A stretch of 64,000 bases of DNA from Lunularia cruciata (GCA_948567375.1 OX419760.1:4898001-4962000); one strand, 5' to 3'. Positions 1 through 10,935 are shown, counted from the stretch's first letter. A program made the numbers and translations. The notes: generated by a model not told the origin, from the letters alone.

Positions 1-809
1 CACAACCTCCTTCACCACCAAATCACTCTCATCCCCTTCCAAACTCTCCTCTATAGAAATTGCGATCTTGATATCTTTAACCTTGGAAGAAGGTTTTTCA
101 TATCTCACCTTGCTTCTAATTTGTGGTCTCAACCCTTCCATAAAATTCTTGGTGAGCATAGCCCCTATGCCAATCATTGTGGTCTCCACATCATCCCCAC
201 CCTTCCTCAACACTATGCAAAATCTGGACTCTAACTTTTCCACTCTTTCCATATAGACTCTCACTTTCTCTCCATCCCCTTGTTGGAGAAAGATAACCTC
301 ACTCATCAATCTCTCATAACTCTCATCTGAAAGAAAGTTCTCAATGAGTGTTGAAGTCAAAGTCTCCCAAGACTCTTCTTCCCCATCTCTCCTCTCTCTC
401 TTTTGGTATTCTGACTCATACCATGTAAGTGCTGCATCCTCAAAGAAATTTGGTAATAATGATGCCCACTCATTCTTCCTTCTCTCATTGTTTCCTATGC
501 AAGCTCTCTTGAATTGTCTCACAAAGGCCTCCAGATCTTCTCTATCCTTGCCAAAGAAAACCAGAAGTCTCCTCATCTTAACCTCTCACTATCTTTCTTT
601 CTCTCAAGTTTTTTTTCTCTTTTCTTTTCTCTCACTCTATAACTAATAGAGTATGTACATGACTAACACCATTTGAGAGTAATCCACCCTAGGGAACACA
701 AAAGGCTCAGGTTGCTCCAAGATTTCTATAGCAACATCAAATTCTAGAGTGCATATTAATCAAACCCTCATGGATAGTTTATCCATAAGTTGAAAGATTA
801 TCTCCATCA

Positions 810-1247
810 CTAATCCTGAGAACTAGCTGATGAAAGTGGTAGTATTTTTGTAGTTGTATTAAGATTCTCTCCAAGATCTTTCACCAAAGTCTCCAAAAGT
901 GATTTTACTCCACTACACTCATGTCCTTTTGGAAGTCCTTCAACTCCACAAACCTCACACAACTCCTTGGTCTTAGATCTTCTCCCTCCCAATCTTGGTG
1001 AAGAAGGTCCAATATGCAAACCCAAGTCAAGTAAGGCTCTCATTTCCCTCAATCTCTTGCTCTCAAAGGTCAATGGACATGAACTTACCTTATGTCCCTT
1101 CTCTCCGCATAGAAAGCACTTAGACTCACTCTTTCCTCCAAGTGGTGTAGGTTTTTGGATCCTCTCAACACTCTCTTCAAGTTCTATTGTAAACTCTCTT
1201 TTCCTCAAACCCACCTCAAACCCTTGTGGAACCTTGTATAGTGTCAA
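810..1247 (-). CDS. Leader zinc-knuckle reading frame of the A family (copy 1)
   Basis: Part of the fossil element at 1-2233 and homologous to the frames at 3749-4246 and 43099-43605. It contains a classic retroviral-type knuckle (CFLCGEKGHKVSSC, CX2CX4HX4C) and a second cysteine/histidine cluster (CEVCGVEGLPKGHEC, CX2CX8HXC). It lies between the primer-binding site and gag, where most gypsy elements have no gene. The function is unknown; nucleic-acid binding is an inference from the knuckle alone. Confidence 0.6.
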   Translation of the reverse strand: MTLYKVPQGFEVGLRKREFTIELEESVERIQKPTPLGGKSESKCFLCGEKGHKVSSCPLTFESKRLREMRALLDLGLHIGPSSPRLGGRRSKTKELCEVCGVEGLPKGHECSGVKSLLETLVKDLGENLNTTTKILPLSSASSQD

Positions 1248-1293
1248 TTTTCACTCTTGGTGACCCTCCATGTTCCCAAGATGAATCTAAAGA

Positions 1294-1344
1294 CTCAAAC
1301 ATGTTTTTTGTTGCACTCAAACATGTTTTTTGTTGCTCTCAAAC
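1294..1344. repeat. 22-bp tandem duplication
   Basis: A 22-bp unit (core CTCAAACATGTTTTTTGTTG) occurs twice, followed by the first bases of a third copy. It lies in the leader of the fossil element at 1-2233. The other A-family leaders have one copy, so the duplication is local. Confidence 0.8.
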
Positions 1345-1585
1345 TCCTCATGCATGAGATCTCCACTTTGTAGAACTGACCCTTCCTCACAATTTCACTC
1401 AGACCTCTCAACTTGTATTTGATAGTCCTCCAAAACTTTTCACATGTAATCACAACTCCATGTTGTCCCCCCCTGAAAAATTTCAAATCTTTTCATTGAG
1501 CCATTTGGCCTAGAAACCTTTCTATTAAGCACATATAGTTCAGATTTGGTCTAAAAACCACCCCCCTCACTTTAAAAACTCAAGA

Positions 1586-1631
1586 ATGCTCAAGAATGAT
1601 CTCTCTCTATGCTCAAGAATGATCTCTCTCT
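1586..1631. repeat. 23-bp tandem duplication
   Basis: Two exact 23-bp copies (core ATGCTCAAGAATGATCTCTC) sit side by side in the leader of the element at 1-2233. The related leader around 43880-43900 has only one, so this is a recent local duplication. Confidence 0.8.
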
Positions 1632-2233
1632 AATTTTTTTGTCAGCAAGTAGTTTGTTATGTACTCAATTTTCTTGGAAAGTTTCGCAACAATCCATTGA
1701 TAATTAAAGAAATGGCAGACTCTATACAATTTTCCAGAGAGCATGCAGTTGCGGGAGCAGTTTACCTTATCAACTTTCAAAAATTCTAACCCAATGCACA
1801 AAATAGCTCTCACAATATTCCAAGTGAGCTAATTGATAGATAACCCAAGCTATCATGTGTATAAATTTCAAGTTCAGATCTCTAACTTGGATTTTGCCCA
1901 AAATCACCTTAATCCCCAAAATCTGCAATCCACCTCACACAATGTCTCCAAATCCTCTCATGTGTACAAGATGTACAAAATCACTTCAAAGACATCATAA
2001 TGAACAATAGGGTATAAAAATAGATCTTGGTTCTCTAACAGTTCAGCCCTCTCCTCTCCTAATGTTCTCTCTATTGTGAGCTCTCATAGCCTCCTTTTGC
2101 CTAATGTAGAATTGAACGCGGAACATTATTTTGCCTTGTAGAGAGATCACGGCAACGGAACCAAAAATGTGAGCCGGCCTGTCTCTCACTCAGGATGAAC
2201 CTCTGATGGCTATTATGGTAGCGCACCATGGAC

Positions 2234-2910
2234 TGTAACACCCATTTGTGCATGTGTGTGGTATTGTGATATTTAGCTTGGTATTACAAGTACTTAAGAG
2301 ATATTATTTATATAGAGATAAAGGATGGTTCTATATTAGTCATGGTTAGCTAAAGTTAGTCATAGCTAAGATAGATGGGACCTTACTTTAGAGGAAGTAG
2401 AAAAGATGAGCACCACTATTTTGGATCTTAGTGTGTTGACTTGGTATTATTCCTAGGTGTTTGGCTTTGGGGAAAGAGTTGAGAACTCTTGGGCCCGCAA
2501 GCCTTTTTGTTTTGGATTCTTCTTTAGTCCAAGGATAGCCCATGTGAAGGAATCATTGCTTTAGTGGTTGGGTCAAGATAAGGGGAATATGCCCATGTGA
2601 ATGGATATTCCTTTCTACTTTTTGACTTTACTTGACTTTTAGTCTAGTAACTTGAGTTACTACGGTAATTAGTAACTTTGGTACGTAACTATTTCACAAG
2701 TATATAAACAAGGGGTGAGGAGGTACTCAGCATCCTTTCATTTGCAACTATCTCTCTCTCATTGAGTTCTCTAGTGAGCAATGTCTTGAGTCTTGGAGTG
2801 TTAGCCTTGGAGGAGTATGATGGAGTTGGCGTTCCTTGCCTTCTTAGTCCATGGTGCGCTACCATAATAGCCATCAGAGGTTCATCCTGAGTGAGAGACA
2901 GGCCGGCTCA
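2234..2910 (+). repeat. 5' LTR of the A element
   Basis: 677 bp, beginning TGTAACACCC and ending GGCTCA. It pairs with 9362-10038. Pieces of the same LTR are at 2170-2233, 13855-14195, 14198-14785, 35222-35556 and 44443-45121. Confidence 0.93.
2701..2708 (+). promoter_or_regulatory. TATA box in the A-family 5' LTR
   Basis: TATATAAA about 210 bp before the LTR end; the same octamer is at 9829-9836 in the 3' LTR. It would start transcription near 2730-2740, giving a repeat-plus-U5 segment of about 170-180 bp. The start site is inferred from the box only. Confidence 0.6.
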
Positions 2911-2916
2911 CATTTT

Positions 2917-2934
2917 TGGTTCCGTTGCCGGGAC
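2917..2934 (+). other. Primer-binding site, tRNA-Asp type
   Basis: TGGTTCCGTTGCCGGGAC matches the complement of the 3' end of plant tRNA-Asp (TGGCGCCGTTGCCGGGGA) at 14 of the first 16 bases. It lies six bases after the 5' LTR, as expected for minus-strand priming. Confidence 0.8.
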
Positions 2935-2953
2935 CTCTCTAGAAGGCAAGATA

Positions 2954-3124
2954 ATGTTCCGCGTCCAATTCTACATTTGGCAGAAGGAGGCTATGAGAGC
3001 TCACTTGGAGAGAACATTAGGAGAGGAGAGGGCTGAACTTATGTTAGAGAACCAAGATCCATTTGTATACCCTGTAGTTCATTATGATGTCTTTGAGGTG
3101 ATTTTGTACATCTTGTACACATGA
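2954..3124 (+). CDS. Small leader reading frame of the A element
   Basis: About 56 codons, starting MFRVQFYIWQKEAMR about 20 bases after the primer site. The pattern is: an aromatic/hydrophobic N-terminus, an LGEE turn, then PFVYPVVHYD and a hydrophobic C-terminus ending YILYT. It resembles frames in the same position at 44229-44399 (same family), 55640-55843 and 55848-56069 (chromovirus) and 57356-57571 (lineage F). No known domain is recognised. An open frame is also present upstream of this ATG, back into the LTR; this ATG was chosen because the resemblance starts here. Confidence 0.5.
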   Translation: MFRVQFYIWQKEAMRAHLERTLGEERAELMLENQDPFVYPVVHYDVFEVILYILYT

Positions 3125-3748
3125 GAGGAATTGGAGAGATTGTGTGAGGTGGATTGCAGATTTTGGGGATTAAGGTGATTTTGGGCAAAATCTCAAGTTT
3201 GAGATCTGGACTTGAGATTTCTACACATGATAGCTTGGGTTATCTTTCAGTTAGCACACTTGAAATTATTGAGAGAGCTTCTATGCTCACTGGGCTAGAA
3301 TTTTTTAAAGTTGATAAGGTAAAGTGCTCCCGCAACTGCATGCTCTCTAGAAAATTCTACAGAGTCTGCCATTTCTTCAATTTTCAGTAAATTGTCCTGA
3401 AAATTTCCAAGAAAATTAAGTGCATTGTATCCTACCTGCTGCCACAGAAATTAGAGAGAGATCGTTTTTGCGCAGGGCGTTATGAGTTTTTGAAATGAGG
3501 GGGGTGGTTTTCAGACCAAATCTGAAATATGGGTGCTGAATAGAAAGGTGTCTAGGCCAAATGGCTCGATGAAAAGATCTGAAATTTTGCAGGGAGGGAT
3601 GCCCTGGAGTTCTTATTAAGTGTGGAAGATTTCAGAGGACTGTGACATATTGGTTGGGAGATTTGAGTGACATTGTGAGGAAGGGTCAATTCTGCAGAGT
3701 GGAGATCTCATGCATGAGAAGTTTGAGATCAACAAAAAGCATGTTTGA
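3125..3748 (+). other. Leader segment between the two leader frames
   Basis: Coding-like sequence homologous to 43620-44228 (minus), with frames such as one starting MQILGIKVILGKI and running to about 3390. It is conserved between the two copies but not recognised. No promoter or RNA gene is seen here. Confidence 0.4.
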
Positions 3749-4246
3749 GTGTTTAGATTCATCTTGGAGAACATGGAGGGTCATCAAGAGTGGAAATTGA
3801 GATTATGCAAGGTTCCCCAAGGGTTTGAGGTGATTGTAGGGGTGGATTTGAGGAGAAGAGAGTTTACAATAGAACTTGAAGAGAGTGTTGAGAGGATCCA
3901 AAAACCTACACCACTTGGAGGAAAGAGTGAGTCTAAGTGCTTTCTATGTGGAGAGAAGGGACATAAGGCAAGTTCATGTCCATTGACCTTTGAAAGCAAG
4001 AGATTGAGGGAAAGGAGAGGCTTACTTGACTTGGGTTTGCATGTTGGACCTTCTTCACCAAGATTGGGAGGGAGAAGATCTAAGACCAAGGAGTTGTGTG
4101 AGGTTTGTGGAATTGAAGGACTTCCAAAAGGACATGAGTGTAGTGGAGTAAAAGCACTTTTGGAAACTTTGGTGAAGGATCTTGGAGAGAGTCTTAGTAC
4201 AGCTACAGAAATACTACCACCTTCATCAGCTAGTTCTCAAGATTAG
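3749..4246 (+). CDS. Leader zinc-knuckle protein of the A element
   Basis: 165 codons between the leader and gag. After about 30 residues of a beta-rich segment comes KPTPLGGKSESK, then a CX2CX4HX4C knuckle (CFLCGEKGHKASSC) and, about 55 residues further on, a CX2CX8HXC cluster (CEVCGIEGLPKGHEC), then a short acidic tail. It is separate from gag, which has its own knuckle. Ogre-type Tat elements are known to carry an extra unexplained gene upstream of gag, so position fits that group; sequence relation to those genes was not tested. A relation to the plant DUF4283/zinc-knuckle proteins is another possibility. The first ATG is used; the conserved part begins about eleven codons in. Confidence 0.6.
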   Translation: MFRFILENMEGHQEWKLRLCKVPQGFEVIVGVDLRRREFTIELEESVERIQKPTPLGGKSESKCFLCGEKGHKASSCPLTFESKRLRERRGLLDLGLHVGPSSPRLGGRRSKTKELCEVCGIEGLPKGHECSGVKALLETLVKDLGESLSTATEILPPSSASSQD

Positions 4247-4485
4247 TGATGGAGATAATCTTTCAACTTATGGATAAACTATCCATGAGAGTTAGATTAA
4301 TATGCACTCTAGGATTTGATGTTGCTATAGAAATCTTGGAGCAACCTGAACCTTTTGTGTTCCCTAGAGTGGATTATTCTCAGATGGTGTTAGTCATGTA
4401 TATACTCTATTAGTAATAGAGTGAGAAAAAAAAAGAGAAAAAAAAAGAAAATTTTAAGAGAAAAGAAAGATAGTGAGGGGTTAAG

Positions 4486-7400
4486 ATGGGGAAACTTCCG
4501 GTTTTCTTTGGCAAGGATGGAGAAGATGTGGAGGCCTTTGTGAGAGACTTCAAGAGAGCTTGCATAGGAAACAATGAGAGGAGGAAGAATGAGTGGGCCT
4601 CATTATTACCAGATTTCTTTGAGGATGCAGCACTTACATGGTATGAGTCAGAATACCAAAAGAGAGAGAGGAGAGAGGGGGAAGAGGAGTCTTGGGAGAC
4701 TTTGACTTCAGCACTCATTGAGAACTTTCTTCCTGATGAGAGTTATGAGAGATTGATGAGTAAAGGTTACATTTCTCAAGCAAGGAGATGGAGAGAAAGT
4801 GAGGGTCTATGTGGAAAGAGTGGAAAAGTTGGAGTCCAGATTTCGCATAGTGTTGAGGAAGGGTGGGGATGATGTGGAGACTACAATGATTGGTATAGGG
4901 GCCATGCTCACCAAGAATTTTGTGGGAGGATTGAGACCACAAATTAGAAGCAAGGTGAGATATGAAAAACCTTCTTCCAAGGTTGAAGCTATCAAGATCG
5001 CAATTCGTATGGAGGAGAGTTTGGAAGGGGATGAGAGTGATTTGGTGGTGAAGGAGGTTGTGCATCCTCCTCAAGGCTACAAGTATGGTGGAACTTCTGA
5101 TACTTTGCTGACAAGGGTTGAACCACAAGTAGTAGTTGCTCCAGTTCTTGCACCTCCACCAAAAGATCCACTCCAAACCATCACAGAACAACTTGCGGAT
5201 CTCAAGATCAATGTGGTGCAACTATGGGAGAAGAGAGAGGTGGATCAGAATGCAGGGAGAGGGCCTAGGAGTTACGGAAACTATCCATATAGAGGAGGCC
5301 AACCAGCCAACAATTTCAATGATAGAAATTGTTTTGGTTGTGGAGGAAGAGGCCATATCCAAAGGAATTGCCCAAATTCCACTTACCATGGAGGAAGGGG
5401 TTATGAGGGAGCCAATAGAGGGAAAGAGGGAGGTAGTGAAACCCAAGTGGCTCCTAATCCCAACAAAGGTAAGGGGATAGCATCCATAGATGTGGTTGAG
5501 AGCAAGTATGAGAAGGGAGAGTGCTCAAACTCCAAGGGTCTTAATTTGGAGCTTTTGGCACAAGAGAAGAAGAGAGCTCGTTTTGCGGAGGATGTTCACT
5601 CTTCTCAAGGATTTACTTCAAGCAAGGATACTCCTATGTCTACTAGGAGCACTCGCACCTCAACACCATCAACAACAAAGACTCCAAGGAAGAAGTTGGG
5701 GATGGAGGACTTCTTGATCTCAAAGCAACAATGGAACTACAATGTGTTGGAGGATGTTGGTAGTCACAAGGCTAACATCACAGTGGGCCAATTAATTGCT
5801 TTGAACCCTACCTTGAGAAAGGAGCTTAGAGGTGGTTTGAGTTCTACAAGGAGCAAGAAGAAGAAGAAGGCAAAAGTTCCAGTATCAATGGGGGTGGTGG
5901 ATGCCAAGCCAGCACCATGGGAAGCTTGTGAATATGCCTCCGAGATTGATGTGAGAGTGAATGGTCACAACATCAAGGATGCATTGGTTGATGGAGGATC
6001 AGCAGTGAATGCCATGTCAAAAAGGTTGATGAAGAAGTTGGGTATGATACCCTCAAGACCTTCAACATTTGTGGTGAGCATGGCAAACAAGCAACAAGTT
6101 CGACCAGTAGGGATGATGGATAAGGTGGTAGTTTCAGTTATGGGAGTTCAAAATCTCATGACTTTCCAAGTCTTGAAGGATTCAAGCTATGACTTACTTC
6201 TTGGGAGGCCATGGTTGAGAGCAGCACGCACAACTGATCGATGGCACAAAGGGTACTTGAGGATTGGGCCATCAAACCATAGAGTCACTGTTCCTGTGAC
6301 TAACACCACCAACACTTCACATTCAGATACACCATCTTCTGATTATTGGGAATCAGATTCGGAAGAAGGAGCTTCAAGTGTGGACACAAGCATGGAAGAG
6401 GAGACTTCCACGGAGGAGGATGAATCTGAATCTGATTCAGATGTGTATCCTTTGTGTGCTATGGATTTTGCACCTAAGCCAGAGGTTTTGAAGGACCCAG
6501 ATAAATCACCATTGACACTTGAGGAGGTAGAGAGAAGGTTATCTACCCTCAAGTATGGCCCAAATGTTACCAAGGAGGAGAAGGTGAGATTTGAGGAGAT
6601 TTTCCGCAAGTTCATCCATGTGTTTGCTTTTAGTTACAAGGATTTGAAGGAAGTCACCTTGGAGGAGCACAAGATAGAGGTGGAGTCACATGCAAGACCA
6701 ATCCGCCAAAAGCAACGTCGCATTAGCCCACCAATATCTTTGGTTGTGAAGGAGGAGATTGATAAGCTCAAGGAGGCTGGATTTATCTTTGAGGTGGAGA
6801 ATTCAGAATGGGTGTCTCCAATTGTCATTGTGAAGAAAAAGAATGGCAAGCTTCGGGTATGTGTGGATTACAAGAAGCTCAATGCTGTTACCAAGAAGGA
6901 CTACTACCCATTGCCATTCATTGATGAGATCTTGGAGGAGGTTGCAGGTCATGAGAGGTACAGTTTTGGAGATGGTTATAGTGGATATAACCAAATCAAG
7001 ATTGCACCAGAGCATCAACAACTCACCACATCCACCACACCTTGGGGAACTTACGCTTTCAAGGTCATGCCTTTTGGGCTTTGCAATGCTCCAGCCACAT
7101 TCCAACGGTTCATGAACAAGGTATTTGAACCTTTCATTGGGAAATTTGTGAGAGATTTCATTGATGAGTTTTGTGTCTATGGGAGCAAGGAGGAGCACTT
7201 TGAGCACCTAATCAAAGTCTTGCAACGCTTGGATGAGGCAAATGCATCACTCAACCCAGAGAAGTGCATTTTTGGATGTGAAGAAGGTCTACTTTTGGGG
7301 CATATCATCTCCAAGGATGGAATAGCAGTTGATCCTGAGAAGGTGAGGAAAATCTCAGACCTTCCATTCCCTTCAAGCTTGACAAAGTTACGCCAATTCT

Positions 7401-9292
7401 TGGGGATGGTTGGGTACTATAGGAGGTTCATCTTCTCATTTTCCAACAAGGCTTATGCATTGACCATCTACATGAAGAAGGGTGTAGATTACATGGTGAT
7501 TTTGGAAGACAAGGAGGCTCTCAAAGCTTTTGAGGAGCTCAAGCAATCCCTTGTTGTAGCTCCAATTCTTGCTAAACCTGATTGGAGTAAACCTTTCATC
7601 CTCTACAATGATGCTTCTAATGTAGCTATAGGATGCACTCTTAGTCAATTAGACCAAGATGGGCATGATCATCCAATAGCTTATGCTAGTAGGCAGATGG
7701 TTTCCGCAGAGAAGAACTTCTCTGTCACGGAGAGAGAAGGGTTGGCAGTGATCTTTGGTCTCAAGAAGTTTAGACACTACTTGATTGGAGGGAAAACCAC
7801 CATTGTCACGGATCACAAGGCTTTGAAGTACATCTTCAACAAGCCTAATGTTGAAGGGAGACTAGCAAGGTGGATGATACTCTTGTCTGAGTATGACTAC
7901 ACCATTGAAGATAGGCCAGAAAAGAAACATGCAAATGCTGATTTATTATCTAGAGCCTATGATCATGATGGAGATGAGCCAGTGGATGATTCCTTCCCGG
8001 ATGAGGAGCTCATGACAATCTCAGTCACTCAAGAGGTTCCAATGGAGTACAAGGAGATTGTGGATTTTGTGACAAAAGGTAACTATCCAAAAGGGATGCA
8101 TGCTAGGGAGAAGAAGGCCCTTGCAGCAAGATCTAGACCTTACACAATGGTGGAGGATATTCTTTTTCACCAAGGAGCAGATGGTCTACTTCGAAGAGCA
8201 GTGGGTAAGGAAGAGTCTATCCTGCTCATAAAGGAGTTTCATGAAGGTTTAGTATGTGGAGGACACTTTGCAGGAAAGGTGACTACTTTCAAGATTCTAG
8301 ATGCAGGTTACCATTGGAGAGGGATTTTCAAGGATTGTCTTGATTATTGCAAAACTTGTCATGTTTCTCAAGCTTTTGCTAGAAAGTCTTCATCCACTCC
8401 ACCACTTAGATCAATTCCATTGCTAGGACCTTTTGAGAAGTGGGGAATTGATTTTGTAGGTCCTCTCAATAGAACCCCAAGGAACAATCGGTACATTGTG
8501 GTAGTTACTGATTACCTTACCAAGTGGGTGGAGGCTAGACCATTGAGGGACAAGAATGAAGATGAAGTGGGTAGATTTCTTTATGAACGCATTATCACTA
8601 GGTTTGGATGCCCTTTGGAGTTGGTTTCTGATAGAGGAGGAGAGTTTACAGGAAGCATTACTATAGCCATGCTACGACATTTCTCTATCACACATAGAGT
8701 AACTACATCCTATAAGCCAAATTCCAATGGCTTGGCAGAGAGAACCAATCAGACCTTGTGCATGATGTTGGCCAAAGATGCAGAAATGGAGGGGGCTAAA
8801 CATCATTGGGACAAGAGGATTCATGCAGTTTTGTGGGAGTATAGGACAACCATGAAAACTATCACAGGATATTCTCCATTTCAATTGGTGTATGGTATTG
8901 AGTCTACCTTACCTATTCACTTTGATCTTCCTACCTTCCAAAGCATTCATAGGAGATTGAAGAAAGCACAAGGAGGTGATGCAGAGAAGTCAAGGAAGGA
9001 TCAACTCATGGAGTTGGAAGAGGCAAGAGCAGTTGCTATGGTTCGAGTGGAGCAAGCCCAAAGGAAACAAAAGGAGAGCTATGATAAGAGGCAAGACAAG
9101 AAGAAGGTGGAGCCTTTCAAGGAAGGTGATTGGGTAATGTTGTTTGATTCCATTCGATTCAAGAGAGTGCAAAAGAAGTTTTTGCCTAAGTACTTTGGAC
9201 CTTTCATAGTGGAGAAGGTGTGGGGCAATTACACCTATGATCTCAAGGAGTTGGGAGGAAGATACTTTGATAGGATTAACCATGATAAGTAG
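4486..9292 (+). CDS. gag-pol coding region of the A element
   Basis: Order: gag capsid-like domain (from MGKLPVFFGKDGEDVEAFVR), zinc knuckle CFGCGGRGHIQRNC near 5330, aspartic protease with LVDGG near 5980, reverse transcriptase (VCVDYKKLN near 6860; FIDE in the catalytic YxDD position near 7160), RNase H (DASNVAIG near 7610), integrase with HHCC zinc finger (about 8240-8370) and DDE core (IDFVGP, SDRGGEF, NGLAERTNQ; about 8440-8750), then a basic tail with GPFIVEKV but no chromodomain. The product would be the element's Gag and the enzymes that copy and insert it. Gag and pol may be translated with the read-through or frame-shifting this group is known to use, or the region may carry a break. 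It looks almost intact. Confidence 0.9.
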
Positions 9293-9346
9293 AAGATGTA
9301 CCATAGAAGGTAGAGAGACCTTCACTTTGAGGACAAAGTGAAAACT

Positions 9347-9361
9347 TAGTCCGGGGGTAAA
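9347..9361 (+). other. Polypurine tract region of the A element
   Basis: CCGGGGGTAAA lies immediately before the 3' LTR, following a conserved 'gaggacaaagtgaaaac' segment like that seen before the 3' LTR in many Tat/Athila elements. It would prime plus-strand DNA synthesis. Confidence 0.6.
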
Positions 9362-10038
9362 TATAACACCCATTTGTGCATGTGTGTGGTATTGTGATAT
9401 TTAGCTTGGTATTACAAGTACTTAAGAGATATTATTTATATAGAGATAAAGGATGGTTCTATATTAGTCATGGTTAGCTAAAGTTAGTCATAGCTAAGAT
9501 AGATGGGACCTTACTTTAGAGGAAGTAGAAAAGATGAGCACCACTATTTTGGATTTTAGTGTGTTGACTTGGTATTATTCCTAGGTGTTTGGCTTTGGGG
9601 AAAGAGTTGAGAACTCTTGGGCCCGCAAGCCTTTTTGTTTTGGATTCTTCTTTAGTCCAAGGATAGCCCATGTGAAGGAATCATTGACTTAGTGGTTGGG
9701 TCAAGATAAGGGGAATATGCCCATGTGAATGGATATTCCTTTCTACTTTTTGACTTTACTTGACTTTTAGTCTAGTAACTTGAGTTACCACGGTAATTAG
9801 TAACTTTGGTACGTAACTATTTCACAAGTATATAAACAAGGGGTGAGGAGGTACTCAGCATCCTTTCATTTGCAACTATCTCTCTCTCATTGAGTTCTCT
9901 AGTGAGCAATGTCTTGAGTCTTGGAGTGTTAGCCTTGGAGGAGTATGATGGAGTTGGCGTTCCTTGCCTTCTTAGTCCATGGTGTGCTACCATAATAGCC
10001 ATCAGAGGTTCATCCTGAGTGAGAGACAGGCCGGCCCA
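9362..10038 (+). repeat. 3' LTR of the A element
   Basis: 677 bp, about 99% identical to 2234-2910, ending in CA. The next bases (10039-10047) are nine bases of unassigned sequence before a chromovirus LTR begins. Confidence 0.93.
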
Positions 10039-10047
10039 ATGCACCAA

Positions 10048-10842
10048 TGTAATACCAATAACTAGACATATTATCTAGAGGTGAAAACTAGCTTGGTAAC
10101 ATCTAAAAGGATATTGTGTATGATGGGCTTAGTAGATCAGATAGAGATATCACCAAAAGATTAATTCTACTAATGAGGAAAAAGTCAAAAGTAGCCTAAG
10201 AACTTTTGAGCCAATTTTAGAGGTCTAAACGGATGAATTAGGCCTTGAAAATAGAAAGAAGTTTTCCTCCTTTGGGAAAAAAGGCTCTCTTTCTCCCCCT
10301 CGATTCATCTCATTGAGAGCTTTCCAATGGTACCTCAGCCATGTGATTCTGAGCCTCCTACAAGTTGATTCCCTAAAGATTCCTTCTACTCAAACCTATT
10401 TGACCAACTAGATAGGACAAGGACTGATATGTCACCTATCCATGAAACAAATCCAAGGGTGGAGCTTCTTTGGAGGGGGTACTCTTTGCTATATAATAAA
10501 GAGTAGGTGCTCTTTTGGAGGCATCAAAGTATTGAGTGTGAAATTTGTGTTTTCTCTCTTGCAGAGTTCTCTTGTCCTCAAAGTATTACAACCAGCCACT
10601 TTCATGAGTTTGATGAATGACATATCTTTTCCATACTTAAATAAATATATTATCATTTTTCTAGATGATGTTATTATTATCTATAGTAGGTCAATGATGG
10701 AAAGCGAGCAACATCTGCAATAAGTCCTCCAAATTTTATGATAGAATCAACTATACGTGAAAAATCTCAAAGTGTGAGTTTGGCAAGTTTGAAGTAGATT
10801 ACTTGGGGCATAGAATAAGTGCAAAAGGCATCCAAGTGTTAA
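10048..10842 (+). mobile_element. Chromovirus fragment: LTR joined to a reverse-transcriptase scrap
   Basis: 10048-10590 matches, in reverse orientation and with much divergence, the LTR of the chromovirus at 50342-56946: same TGTAATACC start, same '...AGTATTACA' end, and a CTATATAATAAAG box near 10490. It is about 195 bp shorter than the 738-bp relative. It is followed directly by 10591-10842, a reverse-transcriptase piece with [10 protein letters not shown] and a FLDD-type catalytic motif. The primer site, gag and protease that should separate them are absent. Old and heavily decayed. Confidence 0.75.
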
Positions 10843-10848
10843 CAATAC

Positions 10849-10935
10849 CGTGTGTATATACATTGCTACACAACATACATCATTGTCAATATCATACACT
10901 ATAGAAGCACAACTCATATATAAGTCATACATGGA
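10849..10935. repeat. Direct repeat inside the K LTR (left copy)
   Basis: About 87 bp starting GTGTGTATATACAT, nearly the same as 11394-11480, with a spacing of 545 bp. In the element's own orientation both copies follow a similar 'attgt...gagtcc' segment, so the LTR seems to have an internal duplication or to be a remnant of two LTRs side by side. Confidence 0.7.

Larger units (their letters stand above)
1..2233 (-). mobile_element. Broken A-family Ty3/gypsy element (5' part)
   Basis: Reads on the minus strand from an LTR tail at the right to gag at the left edge, where the window cuts it. Its gag, leader zinc-knuckle frame (about 810-1247), primer-binding site (about 2145-2163, tRNA-Asp type) and last 64 bp of LTR (2170-2233) all match the nearly whole A-family element at 2234-10038 at high identity. 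The LTR stops inside a CCATGG palindrome and is followed at once by the first base of the next element's LTR in the opposite orientation. Pol is absent from the window. Several breaks are visible, so this is a fossil. Confidence 0.85.
2234..10038 (+). mobile_element. Nearly whole A-family Ty3/gypsy LTR retrotransposon
   Basis: Seen: equal 677-bp LTRs with TG...CA ends, a tRNA-Asp-like primer-binding site six bases after the 5' LTR, two leader reading frames, a gag-pol region with zinc knuckle, protease, reverse transcriptase, RNase H and integrase, and a purine tract before the 3' LTR. No chromodomain follows the integrase. With the tRNA-Asp primer and the extra leader frames this points to the non-chromovirus Tat/Athila side of plant gypsy (family knowledge). 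About six differences in 677 bp of LTR (near 0.9%) make it young: roughly 0.3 My at a grass-like rate, a few My at a slow conifer-like rate. It looks whole or almost so, with about one or two breaks. The five bases on the two sides do not match, so at least one flank was rearranged after insertion. Confidence 0.93.

Noticed and set aside
2229-10044. TGGAC and TGCAC as an offset target duplication of the A element
   Set aside because: It needs a one-base shift and a mismatch, so it is no better than chance.
9817-10047. Antisense reading frame of 70-79 codons in the A-family LTR (also at 2689, 14207 and 44452)
   Set aside because: It is open in four copies, but most are near-identical and it lies opposite the LTR promoter region; shared recent ancestry explains it without a gene.
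10442-10723. A 93-codon plus-strand frame as a host gene
   Set aside because: Its first part is LTR sequence and the rest is a reverse-transcriptase scrap.
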